Source: Ancylomarina salipaludis (GTDB lineage Bacteria > Bacteroidota > Bacteroidia > Bacteroidales > Marinifilaceae). Taken from it: DNA of 64,000 nt. Below the pieces are notes generated by a model. The model was given only the letters and a program-made list of their open reading frames with translations. It had not been told where the DNA came from and did no database searches. The position numbers and the translations under genes were made by a program. Of this stretch, positions 20,472-29,086 are shown in pieces (the first letter of the stretch is position 1; every line of letters starts with the position of its first letter). Where the stretch lies: NCBI RefSeq assembly GCF_004122035.1, contig NZ_SAXA01000017.1:1-64000 (forward strand), read 5' to 3'.

Positions 20472-20525
20472 ATACTAGCACTTTACAATGCCTATCCTAG
20501 TATGAGAAATATTTTGCTGTAAAGT
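20472..20525 (+). promoter_or_regulatory. Possible pseudoknot in the purH leader
   Basis: ATACTAG (20472-20478) pairs perfectly with CTAGTAT (20497-20503), and ACTTTACA (20480-20487) pairs perfectly with TGTAAAGT (20518-20525). The order of strands is A-B-A'-B', the layout of an H-type pseudoknot or of two competing hairpins. The element lies between the promoter box and the purH start. It matches no RNA class that I recognise. Confidence 0.4.
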
Positions 20526-20564
20526 TAATTTTCTACACATATAAATTACCCCAAAAAACGAATC

Positions 20565-22097
20565 ATGAAAAGAGCTCTAATCAGTGTTTTTGATAAGACA
20601 AACGTTGTTGAATTTGCAAGAGAACTCGACCAACTGGGATGGGAAATCATTTCAACTGGTGGAACTTCTGCTAAATTTAAGGCTGAAGGAATTCCTGTTA
20701 TGGACATTTCAGATTTAACTCAATTCCCTGAGTGTTTTGATGGCCGAGTAAAAACGCTTCACCCAAATGTTGAAGGTGGAATTTTGGCTATTCGCGACAA
20801 TGAAATGCACCAAAAACAAATGAAAGAATTAGGTATTGAAGCAATTGACATTGTTGTATGCAACCTATACCCTTTCAAACAAACGGTTCTAAATCCTGAA
20901 GCTGGTCACGAAGAAATTATCGAAAACATCGATATAGGTGGTCCAACTATGCTTAGAGCTGCTGCAAAAAACTACAAATTTGTTTCAGTCATTACTGATC
21001 CTAAGGATTACGATACTGTTATTGCAGAGCTTAAAGAAAATGGTTCAACAAGTTTCGAAACGAAAGAATATTTAGCAGCTAAAGTGTTTCAACACACGGC
21101 TCACTATGACGCTTTAATTTCAAACTATTTCAATACAAAACTGGATATCAAAACTCCGGATACAATTACTCTTACGTACGAGAAGAAACAAGATTTAAGA
21201 TATGGTGAAAATCCACATCAGCAAGCAAGTTTCTATACTCAAATTAAAGAGACCGAAGGAACACTTACTGCAGCAAACAAAATTCACGGTAAGGAGCTTT
21301 CATACAATAACATTGGTGACACCGATGGAGCATTGGAAACTTTAAAAGAATACCAGGAACCAACAATTGTTGCTGCTAAGCATGCAAATCCTTGTGGAAT
21401 TGGAAGTGCTGATACAATTGCTGAAGCCTTCAAAAAAGCTTACGAAGCTGATCCGGTTTCAATCTTTGGAGGTATTGTTGCTTCAAACCGCGAAATTGAT
21501 GCTGCTACTGCTGAGATCATGAGCACTATCTTCCTTGAGGTTGTGGTTGCACCTTCCTACAGTTCAGAAGCGCTTGAAATTTTAACTAAGAAAAAGAATT
21601 TAAGATTATTGGAACTTCCTGAAATCTTAAAAACCGGATATTCAACCTTCAAAGCACGTACAGTTCTAGGAGGCTTGTTAATCCAGGAACAAGATCAGAA
21701 ATTAATTAATGATGAGTTGAAAGTTGTTACAGAGCGTCAGCCATCAGAAAAAGAAATGGAAGATCTGCTATTTGCATGGAAAGCAGTGAAACACGCCAAA
21801 TCGAATGGAATTGCCATTGCCAAAAACTTAACAACCTCAGGCGTTGGTCCTGGACAAGTGAGTCGTATTTGGGCACTGGAGAATGCCATCCGTCAAGGAG
21901 GCGAAAACATCAAAGGAAGTGTGATGGCATCGGATGCCTTTTTCCCTTTCGGCGATTGTGTTGAAGCTGCCAATGAGGCTGGAATCACTGCAATTATCCA
22001 ACCTGGAGGCTCAATTCGTGACCAGGAATCTATCGATTTAGCTAACAAATATGGTATTGCAATGGTGTTTACAGGAATGCGTCACTTTAAACATTAA
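20565..22097 (+). CDS. purH: Bifunctional AICAR transformylase/IMP cyclohydrolase
   Basis: A 510-residue enzyme that catalyses the last two steps of de novo IMP synthesis. The N-terminal IMP cyclohydrolase domain (MGS-like fold, about 1-190; STGGTSAKF and DGRVKTLHP motifs) is followed by the AICAR transformylase domain (about 190-510; DLRYGENPHQQASFY, VAAKHANPCG and AKSNGIAI). It begins with ATG and appears monocistronic at its promoter end, with a structured leader. The folate cofactor (10-formyl-THF) links it to thyA/folA metabolism. Confidence 0.97.
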   Translation: MKRALISVFDKTNVVEFARELDQLGWEIISTGGTSAKFKAEGIPVMDISDLTQFPECFDGRVKTLHPNVEGGILAIRDNEMHQKQMKELGIEAIDIVVCNLYPFKQTVLNPEAGHEEIIENIDIGGPTMLRAAAKNYKFVSVITDPKDYDTVIAELKENGSTSFETKEYLAAKVFQHTAHYDALISNYFNTKLDIKTPDTITLTYEKKQDLRYGENPHQQASFYTQIKETEGTLTAANKIHGKELSYNNIGDTDGALETLKEYQEPTIVAAKHANPCGIGSADTIAEAFKKAYEADPVSIFGGIVASNREIDAATAEIMSTIFLEVVVAPSYSSEALEILTKKKNLRLLELPEILKTGYSTFKARTVLGGLLIQEQDQKLINDELKVVTERQPSEKEMEDLLFAWKAVKHAKSNGIAIAKNLTTSGVGPGQVSRIWALENAIRQGGENIKGSVMASDAFFPFGDCVEAANEAGITAIIQPGGSIRDQESIDLANKYGIAMVFTGMRHFKH

Positions 22098-22104
22098 AAT
22101 TATA

Positions 22105-22191
22105 ATCAGATTCTTTGTTTCGAGCTAAGTGAAAATCTTAAGAAACTTACTACCTTAGGAAGCTTCTTAGCTCAGACGACAAAGTTCTGAT
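22105..22191 (+). promoter_or_regulatory. Long imperfect hairpin between purH and mreB
   Basis: Three nested paired blocks: ATCAGA/TCTGAT (22105-22110, 22186-22191), CTTTGT/ACAAAG (22113-22118, 22179-22184) and GAGCTAAG/CTTAGCTC (22122-22129, 22166-22173). Within the apical loop AAGAA-x-CTT and AAG-x-TTCTT can also pair. No T-run follows, so it is not a classical terminator. It ends 34 nt before the mreB start codon. Confidence 0.55.
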
Positions 22192-22225
22192 AAAACACAG
22201 ATAAAACCGAGATACACACGACTAT

Positions 22226-23248
22226 ATGGGATTTTTTTCATTCATGACACAGGAAATTGCCATCGACTTAGGTACGGCGAACACAATCATCATCTGCGAT
22301 GATAAAATTGTGGTAGACGAGCCTTCGATTGTGGCACTTGACCGACGCACCGAAAAAATGGTGGCTATTGGCGAGAAGGCTCGCCAGATGCAAGGTAAAA
22401 CTCACGACAACCTTCGTACAATCCGTCCGCTACGCGACGGTGTGATTGCAGACTTTAATGCTGCCGAACAGATGATACGTGGGATGATCAAAATGATCAA
22501 TAAGAAACCTCGTTTATTTCCTCCTTCATTAAGAATGGTTATTTGTATCCCATCGGGTAGTACTGAGGTTGAAATGCGTGCTGTTCGTGACTCATCAGAA
22601 CATGCCGGAGGTAGAGATGTTTATATGATTTATGAACCGATGGCTGCTGCAATTGGTATTGGAATCGACGTTGAAGCCCCTGAAGGCAACATGGTGGTAG
22701 ACATAGGAGGTGGAACAACTGAAATTGCCGTTATCTCACTGGGAGGTATTGTTACCAACAAATCCATTCGAATTGCCGGTGATGATTTAACGGCAGATAT
22801 TCAGGAATACATGCGTCATCAACACAATATCAAAATTGGTGAACGTACTGCTGAAGATATCAAGATTCATGTTGGATCGGCACTTTCTGAATTAGAAGAA
22901 CCACCAACTGATTTCCGTGTTCAAGGACCGAATCAGATGACAGCTCTTCCGATTGAAATTCCGGTTTCATATCAGGAGATTGCACACTGTCTTGAAAAAT
23001 CGATCTCAAAAATTGAGATTGCGATTTTAAGTGCATTGGAGCAAACACCTCCTGAATTGTATGCCGACATTGTGAACCGCGGAATTTATCTTGCCGGTGG
23101 TGGTGCGCTGCTTCGTGGCCTTGATAAACGTTTGATGAATAAACTGAATATTCCATTCCATATTGCAGAAGATCCATTGAGAGCCGTTGCAAGGGGAACA
23201 GGTGTTGCACTAAAAAATGTAAACAATTACTCATTCTTAATGAGATAA
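22226..23248 (+). CDS. mreB: Rod shape-determining protein MreB
   Basis: A 340-residue bacterial actin that polymerises under the inner membrane and positions peptidoglycan synthesis. The phosphate-1 loop (IDLGTANTII), connect-1 and adenosine loops (GGGTTEIAVISLGGIV and YLAGGGALLRGLDK) are conserved. A short hydrophobic N-terminal MGFFSFMTQ may serve as the membrane anchor. The gene starts the mreBCD-mrdA-rodA operon. The leader and the mreB-mreC spacer both carry strong hairpins. Confidence 0.97.
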   Translation: MGFFSFMTQEIAIDLGTANTIIICDDKIVVDEPSIVALDRRTEKMVAIGEKARQMQGKTHDNLRTIRPLRDGVIADFNAAEQMIRGMIKMINKKPRLFPPSLRMVICIPSGSTEVEMRAVRDSSEHAGGRDVYMIYEPMAAAIGIGIDVEAPEGNMVVDIGGGTTEIAVISLGGIVTNKSIRIAGDDLTADIQEYMRHQHNIKIGERTAEDIKIHVGSALSELEEPPTDFRVQGPNQMTALPIEIPVSYQEIAHCLEKSISKIEIAILSALEQTPPELYADIVNRGIYLAGGGALLRGLDKRLMNKLNIPFHIAEDPLRAVARGTGVALKNVNNYSFLMR

Positions 23249-23255
23249 AGACACC

Positions 23256-23324
23256 GTAAATGATCTGGTATCATTTACAAAATATAGCTTGTTGATTAGT
23301 TGAACTTACAACTAGTCAACAAGC
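23256..23324 (+). promoter_or_regulatory. Two tandem hairpins between mreB and mreC
   Basis: First, GTAAATGAT (23256-23264) pairs perfectly with ATCATTTAC (23270-23278) around a CTGGT loop. Second, GCTTGTTGA (23287-23295) plus TAGTTG pairs with CAACTA plus TCAACAAGC (ending 23324) with one T-G pair in the middle. This gives a 16-bp stem and a 6-nt loop. Neither is followed by a T-run. They may set the MreB:MreC ratio by partial termination or by protecting the mreB mRNA 3' end. Confidence 0.6.
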
Positions 23325-23358
23325 ATTAAATTAAAACCGCTTACCCTTTTATCATTGA

Positions 23359-24186
23359 ATGAAGAATCTACTCCAACTCATTGTCAGATTTCATTTCACA
23401 ATTCTATTCTTAATAATAGAGTTGGTCTGTTTTTTACTCCTTGTAAACAACAATAACTATCACAAAACAATATTCTTAAACTCGAACAATGCCCTAAGCG
23501 GAGGCATTTACAATAAGGTTACTTCTTTCTCAGATTACATCCGACTAACGGAAATCAATGATCAACTGAACAAGGAAAACACACAGCTTCACAACTTACT
23601 TTCTGAGAATTACAAACTCACTGCCGATTCATTTTTCTTTTTCGAAGATTCACTATTCAAACAACAGTATGTGTATCGATCGGCAAAAGTGATCAACAAC
23701 TCAATCAACAAACAACGAAATTACATCACCTTAAACAAAGGTCGGAAGCACGGAATTAAACCTGAAATGGGAGTGGTTGCAAACAATGGTGTAGTTGGTA
23801 TTGTAAAATCTGTATCCGACAACTATTCCACTGTTTTATCGCTATTGAATAGCAGATTGAAAATTTCAGCAAAAATAAAAAAGAACAATCATCATGGCTC
23901 GCTATATTGGGACGGAAAGGATTACCGAAGGGCAAAACTAATTGAAATCCCATCCCATGTGAACATCAATGTAGGTGACACAATTACTACAAGTAGCTTT
24001 TCTTCAGTATTTCCTGAAGGGATATTAATTGGGACAGCTGATAAAATCCTCCCTTCAAGTGGAGGTAATTTCCGTGAAGTTATTGTCTTACTTAGTAACG
24101 ATTTCAATCAACTATCATATGTTGATGTCATTGGCGATTTATTAAAGAATGAAAGATTAGAACTAGAGAAAGAGGTTGAACAATGA
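23359..24186 (+). CDS. mreC: Rod shape-determining protein MreC
   Basis: A 275-residue bitopic protein that bridges MreB with periplasmic enzymes. One N-terminal membrane segment (ILFLIIELVCFLLLV, about 14-28), a coiled coil (about 62-85) and a beta-barrel domain with MGVVANNGVVGIV and PEGILIGTADKI motifs are seen. It starts with ATG at 23359. Its stop overlaps mreD by 4 bp in an ATGA arrangement, so the two are translationally coupled. Confidence 0.93.
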   Translation: MKNLLQLIVRFHFTILFLIIELVCFLLLVNNNNYHKTIFLNSNNALSGGIYNKVTSFSDYIRLTEINDQLNKENTQLHNLLSENYKLTADSFFFFEDSLFKQQYVYRSAKVINNSINKQRNYITLNKGRKHGIKPEMGVVANNGVVGIVKSVSDNYSTVLSLLNSRLKISAKIKKNNHHGSLYWDGKDYRRAKLIEIPSHVNINVGDTITTSSFSSVFPEGILIGTADKILPSSGGNFREVIVLLSNDFNQLSYVDVIGDLLKNERLELEKEVEQ

Positions 24187-24686
24187 ATTTTATAGTTAAA
24201 AATATTATCCGGTTTATAATATTAATCTTACTTCAGGTTACTATTTTTAATAACATACAACTTAGCGGTTTTATCAACCCTTACCTGTATGTTCTATTTA
24301 TTTTACTCCTCCCTTTTGAAACGCCTCCATGGCTTTTATTAATCCTGTCTTTCTTTATGGGACTGAGTATCGATATTTTCTCAAACACAATTGGCATGCA
24401 TGCTTCAGCTTGTGTTTTTATGGCATTTTTAAGACCCTATGTCTTGAATTATATTTCCGTTCGTGATAATTATGAGTCGAATATTGAACAAGGCCTTTAT
24501 GTCTACGGATTTTCCTGGTTTTTTAAATATGCCCTTATTTTAATTCTTGCCCATCACAGTTTTCTTTTCATTGTTGAAGTTTTTTCCTTTAATAATTTCG
24601 GAGACACATTATTACGAATCATACTAAGCAGTATTTTCTCATTAATACTCGTAATTGCAAGTCAGTTTATCATCTCAAAAAAATAA
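24183..24686 (+). CDS. mreD: Rod shape-determining protein MreD
   Basis: A 167-residue inner-membrane protein with about five hydrophobic segments. It matches the MreD layout, including FFMGLSIDIFSNTIGMHA in the middle. MreD is part of the elongasome with MreC, RodA and PBP2, but its exact role is not known. The start overlaps mreC by 4 bp, and the PBP2 gene follows after 16 bp. Identity rests on hydropathy, the central motif and operon position. Confidence 0.9.
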   Translation: MNFIVKNIIRFIILILLQVTIFNNIQLSGFINPYLYVLFILLLPFETPPWLLLILSFFMGLSIDIFSNTIGMHASACVFMAFLRPYVLNYISVRDNYESNIEQGLYVYGFSWFFKYALILILAHHSFLFIVEVFSFNNFGDTLLRIILSSIFSLILVIASQFIISKK

Positions 24687-24702
24687 AATTGTCTGAACCG
24701 AT

Positions 24703-26577
24703 ATGAATAACTATTCAAACCGAAAATTTATTGTTGGAGGCATCTTTGCCTTTGTTATTCTAATATTCATAATCAGGCTTTTCAACTTACAGATTATTGA
24801 TGATCAGTACAAACTATCGGCGGAAAGTAACTCTCAACGTCGAGTTACTCAATATGCTGCAAGAGGTTTAATTTACGATCGAAATGGCGAGCTTTTGGTA
24901 TACAACCAAGCTGCTTATGACTTAATGATCATCCCTCGTCAGGTTAAAACATTTGACACACTTGACTTTTGCTATCTACTTGGTATTGATAAAGAAGATC
25001 TGATTCATCGAATTCAAAAAGCAAAAAAACACTCCTGGTATCGGTCATCAATTTTCATAAAACAACTTTCATCTGAACGCTATGCAGTTCTGCAGGAAAA
25101 GCTTTATAAGTTTCCTGGTTTTTTTGTACAAACCCGTACACTTAGAAAATACCCACACCATAATGCAGCCCATACTTTAGGCTATTTGGGTGAGGTTAAT
25201 GACAGAAATATCAAGAAAGATGATTACTACACACAGGGTGACTACATCGGTAAAAATGGAATAGAAAACACCTACGAAGAAATTCTACGAGGCGTAAAAG
25301 GTCTAAAAGTATATTGGGTCGATGTTTACAATCGCATCAAGGGATCGTTTCACGATGGTAAACTAGATAGAGATGCGATTGAAGGACAAGATATTAAAAC
25401 AACATTGGATATTAATTTGCAGGAGTATGGTGAAAAACTCATGCAAAACAAAAAGGGAGGTATCGTAGCTATTGAACCAAAAACAGGAGAAATTTTGGTT
25501 AAACTCTCCAGTCCAGGGTACGATCCTGAAATGTTTGTTGGCCGTGCCATGTCAAAAAACTATCGTGAACTTGCAAATAACGACACATTAAAACCTTTAT
25601 TTGACCGTTCGATGATGGCCACTTATCCTCCTGGCTCAATCTTCAAGCTTGTGAATGCACTTATTGCCCTGCAAGAAGGAATAATCACTCCATATACACG
25701 AATCAAATGCCAGAATGGTTATCATGCCGGGAGTTTTACAATGGGATGTCACCCTCACAAATCACCTGTCGACTTAAAAGAATCCGTTCAAATCTCTTGT
25801 AATGCATATTATGCCCAAACATTCCGCGACATTCTTGATGCACCCCGTTTTAATTCAATCAACGAAAGTTATACCAACTGGAGAAGACATGTGACCTCTT
25901 TCGGCTTTGGGGAGAAACTAGGAACCGATTTACCCAACGAGTTAACGGGATTTATTCCGACAGCAAACTATTACAACAAAGTAATAAGAACACGTAACTG
26001 GAAGTCTTTAAATGTGGTATCTCTCGCAATTGGCCAAGGAGAACTTTCCATTACACCGCTTCAAATGGCAAATATGGTTGCCTGCGTTGCCAACAGAGGT
26101 TATTATTACACACCTCATATCGTCAAATCAATAGGTTCTAATAACAGTATAGATCCAAAATTTCTGAAAAAAAATAAAACCACAATAGACCCAAGCTATT
26201 TTGAACCTGTAATTGAAGGTATGGACCTTGTTGTTCATGGTGGTGAAGGAAGTACCGGGCGATCATCCGCAATAAAAGACATCCGCGTATGCGGAAAAAC
26301 GGGTACCGTACAAAATCCTCATGGCGATGACCATTCAGTTTACGTCGCCTTCGCTCCCAAGGATGATCCTAAAATTGCCATTGTGGTGTATGTTGAAAAT
26401 GGCGTTTGGGGTGCCCGATATGCTGCACCTATATCAGGCCTAATGATAGAAAAATATCTCAAGGGTGAAATTTCTGAAAACAAGAAGTATCTCGAAAAGA
26501 AGATGCTTGAAGCAGATTTGATTAAGGAACAGGAAATAAAGAAAGTTCAATTGAAAAAGGAAAGCAGTCATGAATAG
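24703..26577 (+). CDS. mrdA: Penicillin-binding protein 2 (transpeptidase of the elongasome)
   Basis: A 624-residue class B PBP. One N-terminal membrane segment (about 9-24), a non-catalytic pedestal domain, then the transpeptidase domain with the SxxK active-site motif in PPGSIFKL, SxN in SCNAY, and KTG in CGKTGTVQNP. It cross-links peptidoglycan during cell elongation together with RodA. A lysine- and glutamate-rich cytoplasm-like tail ends the protein. It overlaps rodA by 8 bp, which fits tight coupling of the two partners. Confidence 0.97.
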   Translation: MNNYSNRKFIVGGIFAFVILIFIIRLFNLQIIDDQYKLSAESNSQRRVTQYAARGLIYDRNGELLVYNQAAYDLMIIPRQVKTFDTLDFCYLLGIDKEDLIHRIQKAKKHSWYRSSIFIKQLSSERYAVLQEKLYKFPGFFVQTRTLRKYPHHNAAHTLGYLGEVNDRNIKKDDYYTQGDYIGKNGIENTYEEILRGVKGLKVYWVDVYNRIKGSFHDGKLDRDAIEGQDIKTTLDINLQEYGEKLMQNKKGGIVAIEPKTGEILVKLSSPGYDPEMFVGRAMSKNYRELANNDTLKPLFDRSMMATYPPGSIFKLVNALIALQEGIITPYTRIKCQNGYHAGSFTMGCHPHKSPVDLKESVQISCNAYYAQTFRDILDAPRFNSINESYTNWRRHVTSFGFGEKLGTDLPNELTGFIPTANYYNKVIRTRNWKSLNVVSLAIGQGELSITPLQMANMVACVANRGYYYTPHIVKSIGSNNSIDPKFLKKNKTTIDPSYFEPVIEGMDLVVHGGEGSTGRSSAIKDIRVCGKTGTVQNPHGDDHSVYVAFAPKDDPKIAIVVYVENGVWGARYAAPISGLMIEKYLKGEISENKKYLEKKMLEADLIKEQEIKKVQLKKESSHE

Positions 26578-27994
26578 AAAAGTAAGCCTTATCAAAAACC
26601 TGGACTGGATGACGATTATGCTTTATGCCATACTCGTTTTTTTAGGGTGGATAAATATATATGCTGCTGTATATAACGAGGATCACCAAAGTATATTTGA
26701 CGCAACTCAGCGTTACGGAAAACAATTAATGTGGATTGGTGCGGCCATTTTCATCGCCATTATCATACTTACCATCGAAAGTAAATTCTATTCAGCTTTT
26801 GCCTACCCCACACTAATTCTGATGATTTTACTCCTATTGGCCGTCCTTACCTTTGGTGTAAAAGTCAATGGTGCGCGTTCCTGGTTTGAGTTGGGGGCAA
26901 TACGTTTCCAGCCTGCCGAGTTTGCAAAATTTGCAACCAACCTGGCAATTGCCAGATACTTAAGTCAACACAATTTCAAAATACACAGACTAAAATCACT
27001 GGCCGTTACGGGATTGATTCTCTTTACGCCTGCGGTATTAATTTTAATGCAAAATGACACCGGTTCTGCCTTAGTCTATTCGGTTTTCATATTAGTTCTG
27101 TACAGAGAAGGCTTATCTGGCTTCGTATTATTTCTAGCTTTATTGGCAGCTATTTTCTTTGTTTTCACACTTATCTACTCCAGTTTTACTGTTTCAATTC
27201 TTATCCTGATAATCGCAGCTATAAGTTTAAAAACGATCGGTATTCAGACAAAACAAATAGCAATTGCGACAGCTATGCTTGCCGGAAGTTTTGGAACTTT
27301 ATGGCTAATTAATAAGGGAACAAATTTTCAACTTGGAAACTTCTCTTTGGTTGTTATTTCCATTTTGCTTAATACGATTCCCTTTTTGATATATACCTAT
27401 CGACAGAAAATAAAGAAGGCTGCTCTTGTTCTTTTATTGGTAATTGGAAGTCTTTTTTACACGTTTTCGGTTAGTTATATTTTTGATACAGTTTTAGAGT
27501 CACATCAACAACAGCGAATCAACGAACTCTTGGGTATAAAATCCGACCCATATGGAACAGGGTATAATGTCAACCAATCAAAAATTGCCATCGGTTCCGG
27601 AGGCTTTAATGGAAAAGGCTTTCTTAATGGTACCCAAACCAAATTTAATTTTGTGCCTGAACAAAGTACCGACTTTATCTTCTGTACAGTTGGTGAAGAA
27701 TGGGGATTTTTAGGTTCAGCTCTTGTCCTGCTTTTACATTTGAGCCTCATCCTGCGATTGATCTATTTGTCAGAAAGGCAACGCTCCAGTTTTAGTCGAA
27801 TATATGGCTATGGCGTGGCCGCCATTCTGTTTTTTCACGTTGCAGTAAATGTAGGGATGACGATTGGTTTAGCACCCGTTATTGGAATTCCTCTGCCCTT
27901 TTTTAGCTACGGAGGCTCTTCTCTATGGTCATTTACCATTCTACTCTTTATCTTCTTAAGATTGGATGCAAACCGTCTGGAACTACTTAGATAA
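26570..27994 (+). CDS. rodA: Rod shape-determining glycosyltransferase RodA
   Basis: A 474-residue SEDS-family peptidoglycan polymerase with about ten to twelve membrane segments. Conserved SEDS motifs are GARSWFELGAIRFQPAEFAK (early), QNDTGSALV, and the C-terminal GMTIGLAPVIGIPLPFFSYGG signature. It is longer than E. coli RodA (about 370 residues) because of extra membrane segments in the middle (about 175-310), which is common in Bacteroidota. It polymerises glycan strands that PBP2 cross-links. It is the last gene of the operon. Confidence 0.95.
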   Translation: MNRKVSLIKNLDWMTIMLYAILVFLGWINIYAAVYNEDHQSIFDATQRYGKQLMWIGAAIFIAIIILTIESKFYSAFAYPTLILMILLLLAVLTFGVKVNGARSWFELGAIRFQPAEFAKFATNLAIARYLSQHNFKIHRLKSLAVTGLILFTPAVLILMQNDTGSALVYSVFILVLYREGLSGFVLFLALLAAIFFVFTLIYSSFTVSILILIIAAISLKTIGIQTKQIAIATAMLAGSFGTLWLINKGTNFQLGNFSLVVISILLNTIPFLIYTYRQKIKKAALVLLLVIGSLFYTFSVSYIFDTVLESHQQQRINELLGIKSDPYGTGYNVNQSKIAIGSGGFNGKGFLNGTQTKFNFVPEQSTDFIFCTVGEEWGFLGSALVLLLHLSLILRLIYLSERQRSSFSRIYGYGVAAILFFHVAVNVGMTIGLAPVIGIPLPFFSYGGSSLWSFTILLFIFLRLDANRLELLR

Positions 27995-28397
27995 AAGCTA
28001 AGGCGAGCGCCATACTTGAAAAAACTGCAACGATCCGTTCAAGGCTATCAATTGTAATTATACTAACTCAAAAGTACATTGCACTCAAATACAAATATTG
28101 AGACGGGGCAATTTCAAAACTTACAGCTCTGCAACCTAAAACATGCAGAGCAGTAATTTGTTTCTGTCTAATCGCACAAGCAGATATCACGAAATCAAAT
28201 CTCTTAAAGATCGTGCGCTATTATTTTTTCTTGTTCATACCTGCTAAAATATAAGCTCAAATAAAAGCAATCTACCTGAAATTTGGATTGATCCGAATTC
28301 AACTTGATCCATACCAAGCTCCAATCTTTAAAATAATAAAGCACACAAAAGCCTACTAAAAAAATTAGTAGGCTTTCACATAAGAGTTTATTGAGTC
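27995..28397. other. Gap between rodA and rpsT
   Basis: A 403-bp gap with no credible ORF. A hairpin at 28121-28156 pairs GCTCTGC with GCAGAGC, and TTAC with GTAA outside an A/A mismatch. It is followed by TTTG and could end the mre operon or be part of a small RNA. The rpsT terminator lies at 28348-28376. Confidence 0.4.
28348..28376 (-). terminator. Terminator of rpsT
   Basis: Arms AAAGCCTACTAA and TTAGTAGGCTTT surround a short A/T loop. On the minus strand the stem is followed by a T-rich stretch after the rpsT stop. Confidence 0.85.
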
Positions 28398-28649
28398 TTA
28401 CAACGCGTTAACGTGTGAAGCTAATTTCGATTTCAAGTTAGCTGCTTTGTTCTTATGAATAACGTTGATTTTCGCCAACTTATCCAACATAGCTGTAACT
28501 TTAGGTAGCAACTCAGAAGCAGCTTCCTTATCAGTGGTCGCACGTAAATTTCTTACGGCATTTCTGGCAGTCTTAGCATAGTACTTGTTATGCACTCTTC
28601 TAGCCTCAGACTGACGAATTCTTTTAATTGCGGATTGATGATTTGCCAT
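28398..28649 (-). CDS. rpsT: 30S ribosomal protein S20
   Basis: An 83-residue basic, helical protein with the S20 start [15 protein letters not shown] and the conserved [12 protein letters not shown] near the C-terminus. S20 binds 16S rRNA early in 30S assembly. It starts with ATG. It lies directly downstream of the two tRNA-Glu genes on the same strand with 30 bp between, so it may share their transcript. Confidence 0.97.
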   Translation of the reverse strand: MANHQSAIKRIRQSEARRVHNKYYAKTARNAVRNLRATTDKEAASELLPKVTAMLDKLAKINVIHKNKAANLKSKLASHVNAL

Positions 28650-28679
28650 CTCTTTATTGTATCAAATTATTTAAAACTG

Positions 28680-28751
28680 TAGTCCGTACGGGAATCGAAC
28701 CCGTGTTACCAGAATGAAAATCTGGCGTCCTAACCCCTAGACGAACGGACC
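28680..28751 (-). tRNA. tRNA-Glu (anticodon TTC), copy proximal to rpsT
   Basis: A 72-nt cloverleaf on the minus strand. The anticodon stem CCAGA/TCTGG encloses TTTTCAT with anticodon TTC. The T-stem ACGGG/CCCGT and GGTCCGT/ACGGACT acceptor are complete. Identical to the copy at 28795-28866. Confidence 0.97.
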
Positions 28752-28794
28752 AAAAAAAATCTCCAAAAAGCAATTAAAGAATTGCAAAACTATG

Positions 28795-28866
28795 TAGTCC
28801 GTACGGGAATCGAACCCGTGTTACCAGAATGAAAATCTGGCGTCCTAACCCCTAGACGAACGGACC
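28795..28866 (-). tRNA. tRNA-Glu (anticodon TTC), upstream copy
   Basis: Identical over 72 nt to the next copy, 43 bp away on the same strand. Anticodon TTC. The pair arose by tandem duplication and is probably transcribed together, with rpsT downstream. Confidence 0.97.
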
Positions 28867-29086
28867 AAACGAATTTGGAGCTGCAAAGATAATTGAAGTT
28901 TTTAATAAGACAAACTCTTTACAGTTTTTTTTTGCTTGAGAAAGAAGCTTAAACACAAGGCCTATTTCCTTTCTTTTGCGATGCAAAGTAAATTATAATT
29001 CTTCAATCCCACAAGTGCCAATTGCAAAAAAAATCAAGTTTTATGCAACAAAAAAGCTAACCCCTTATTCCTGAGGACAATTATTT

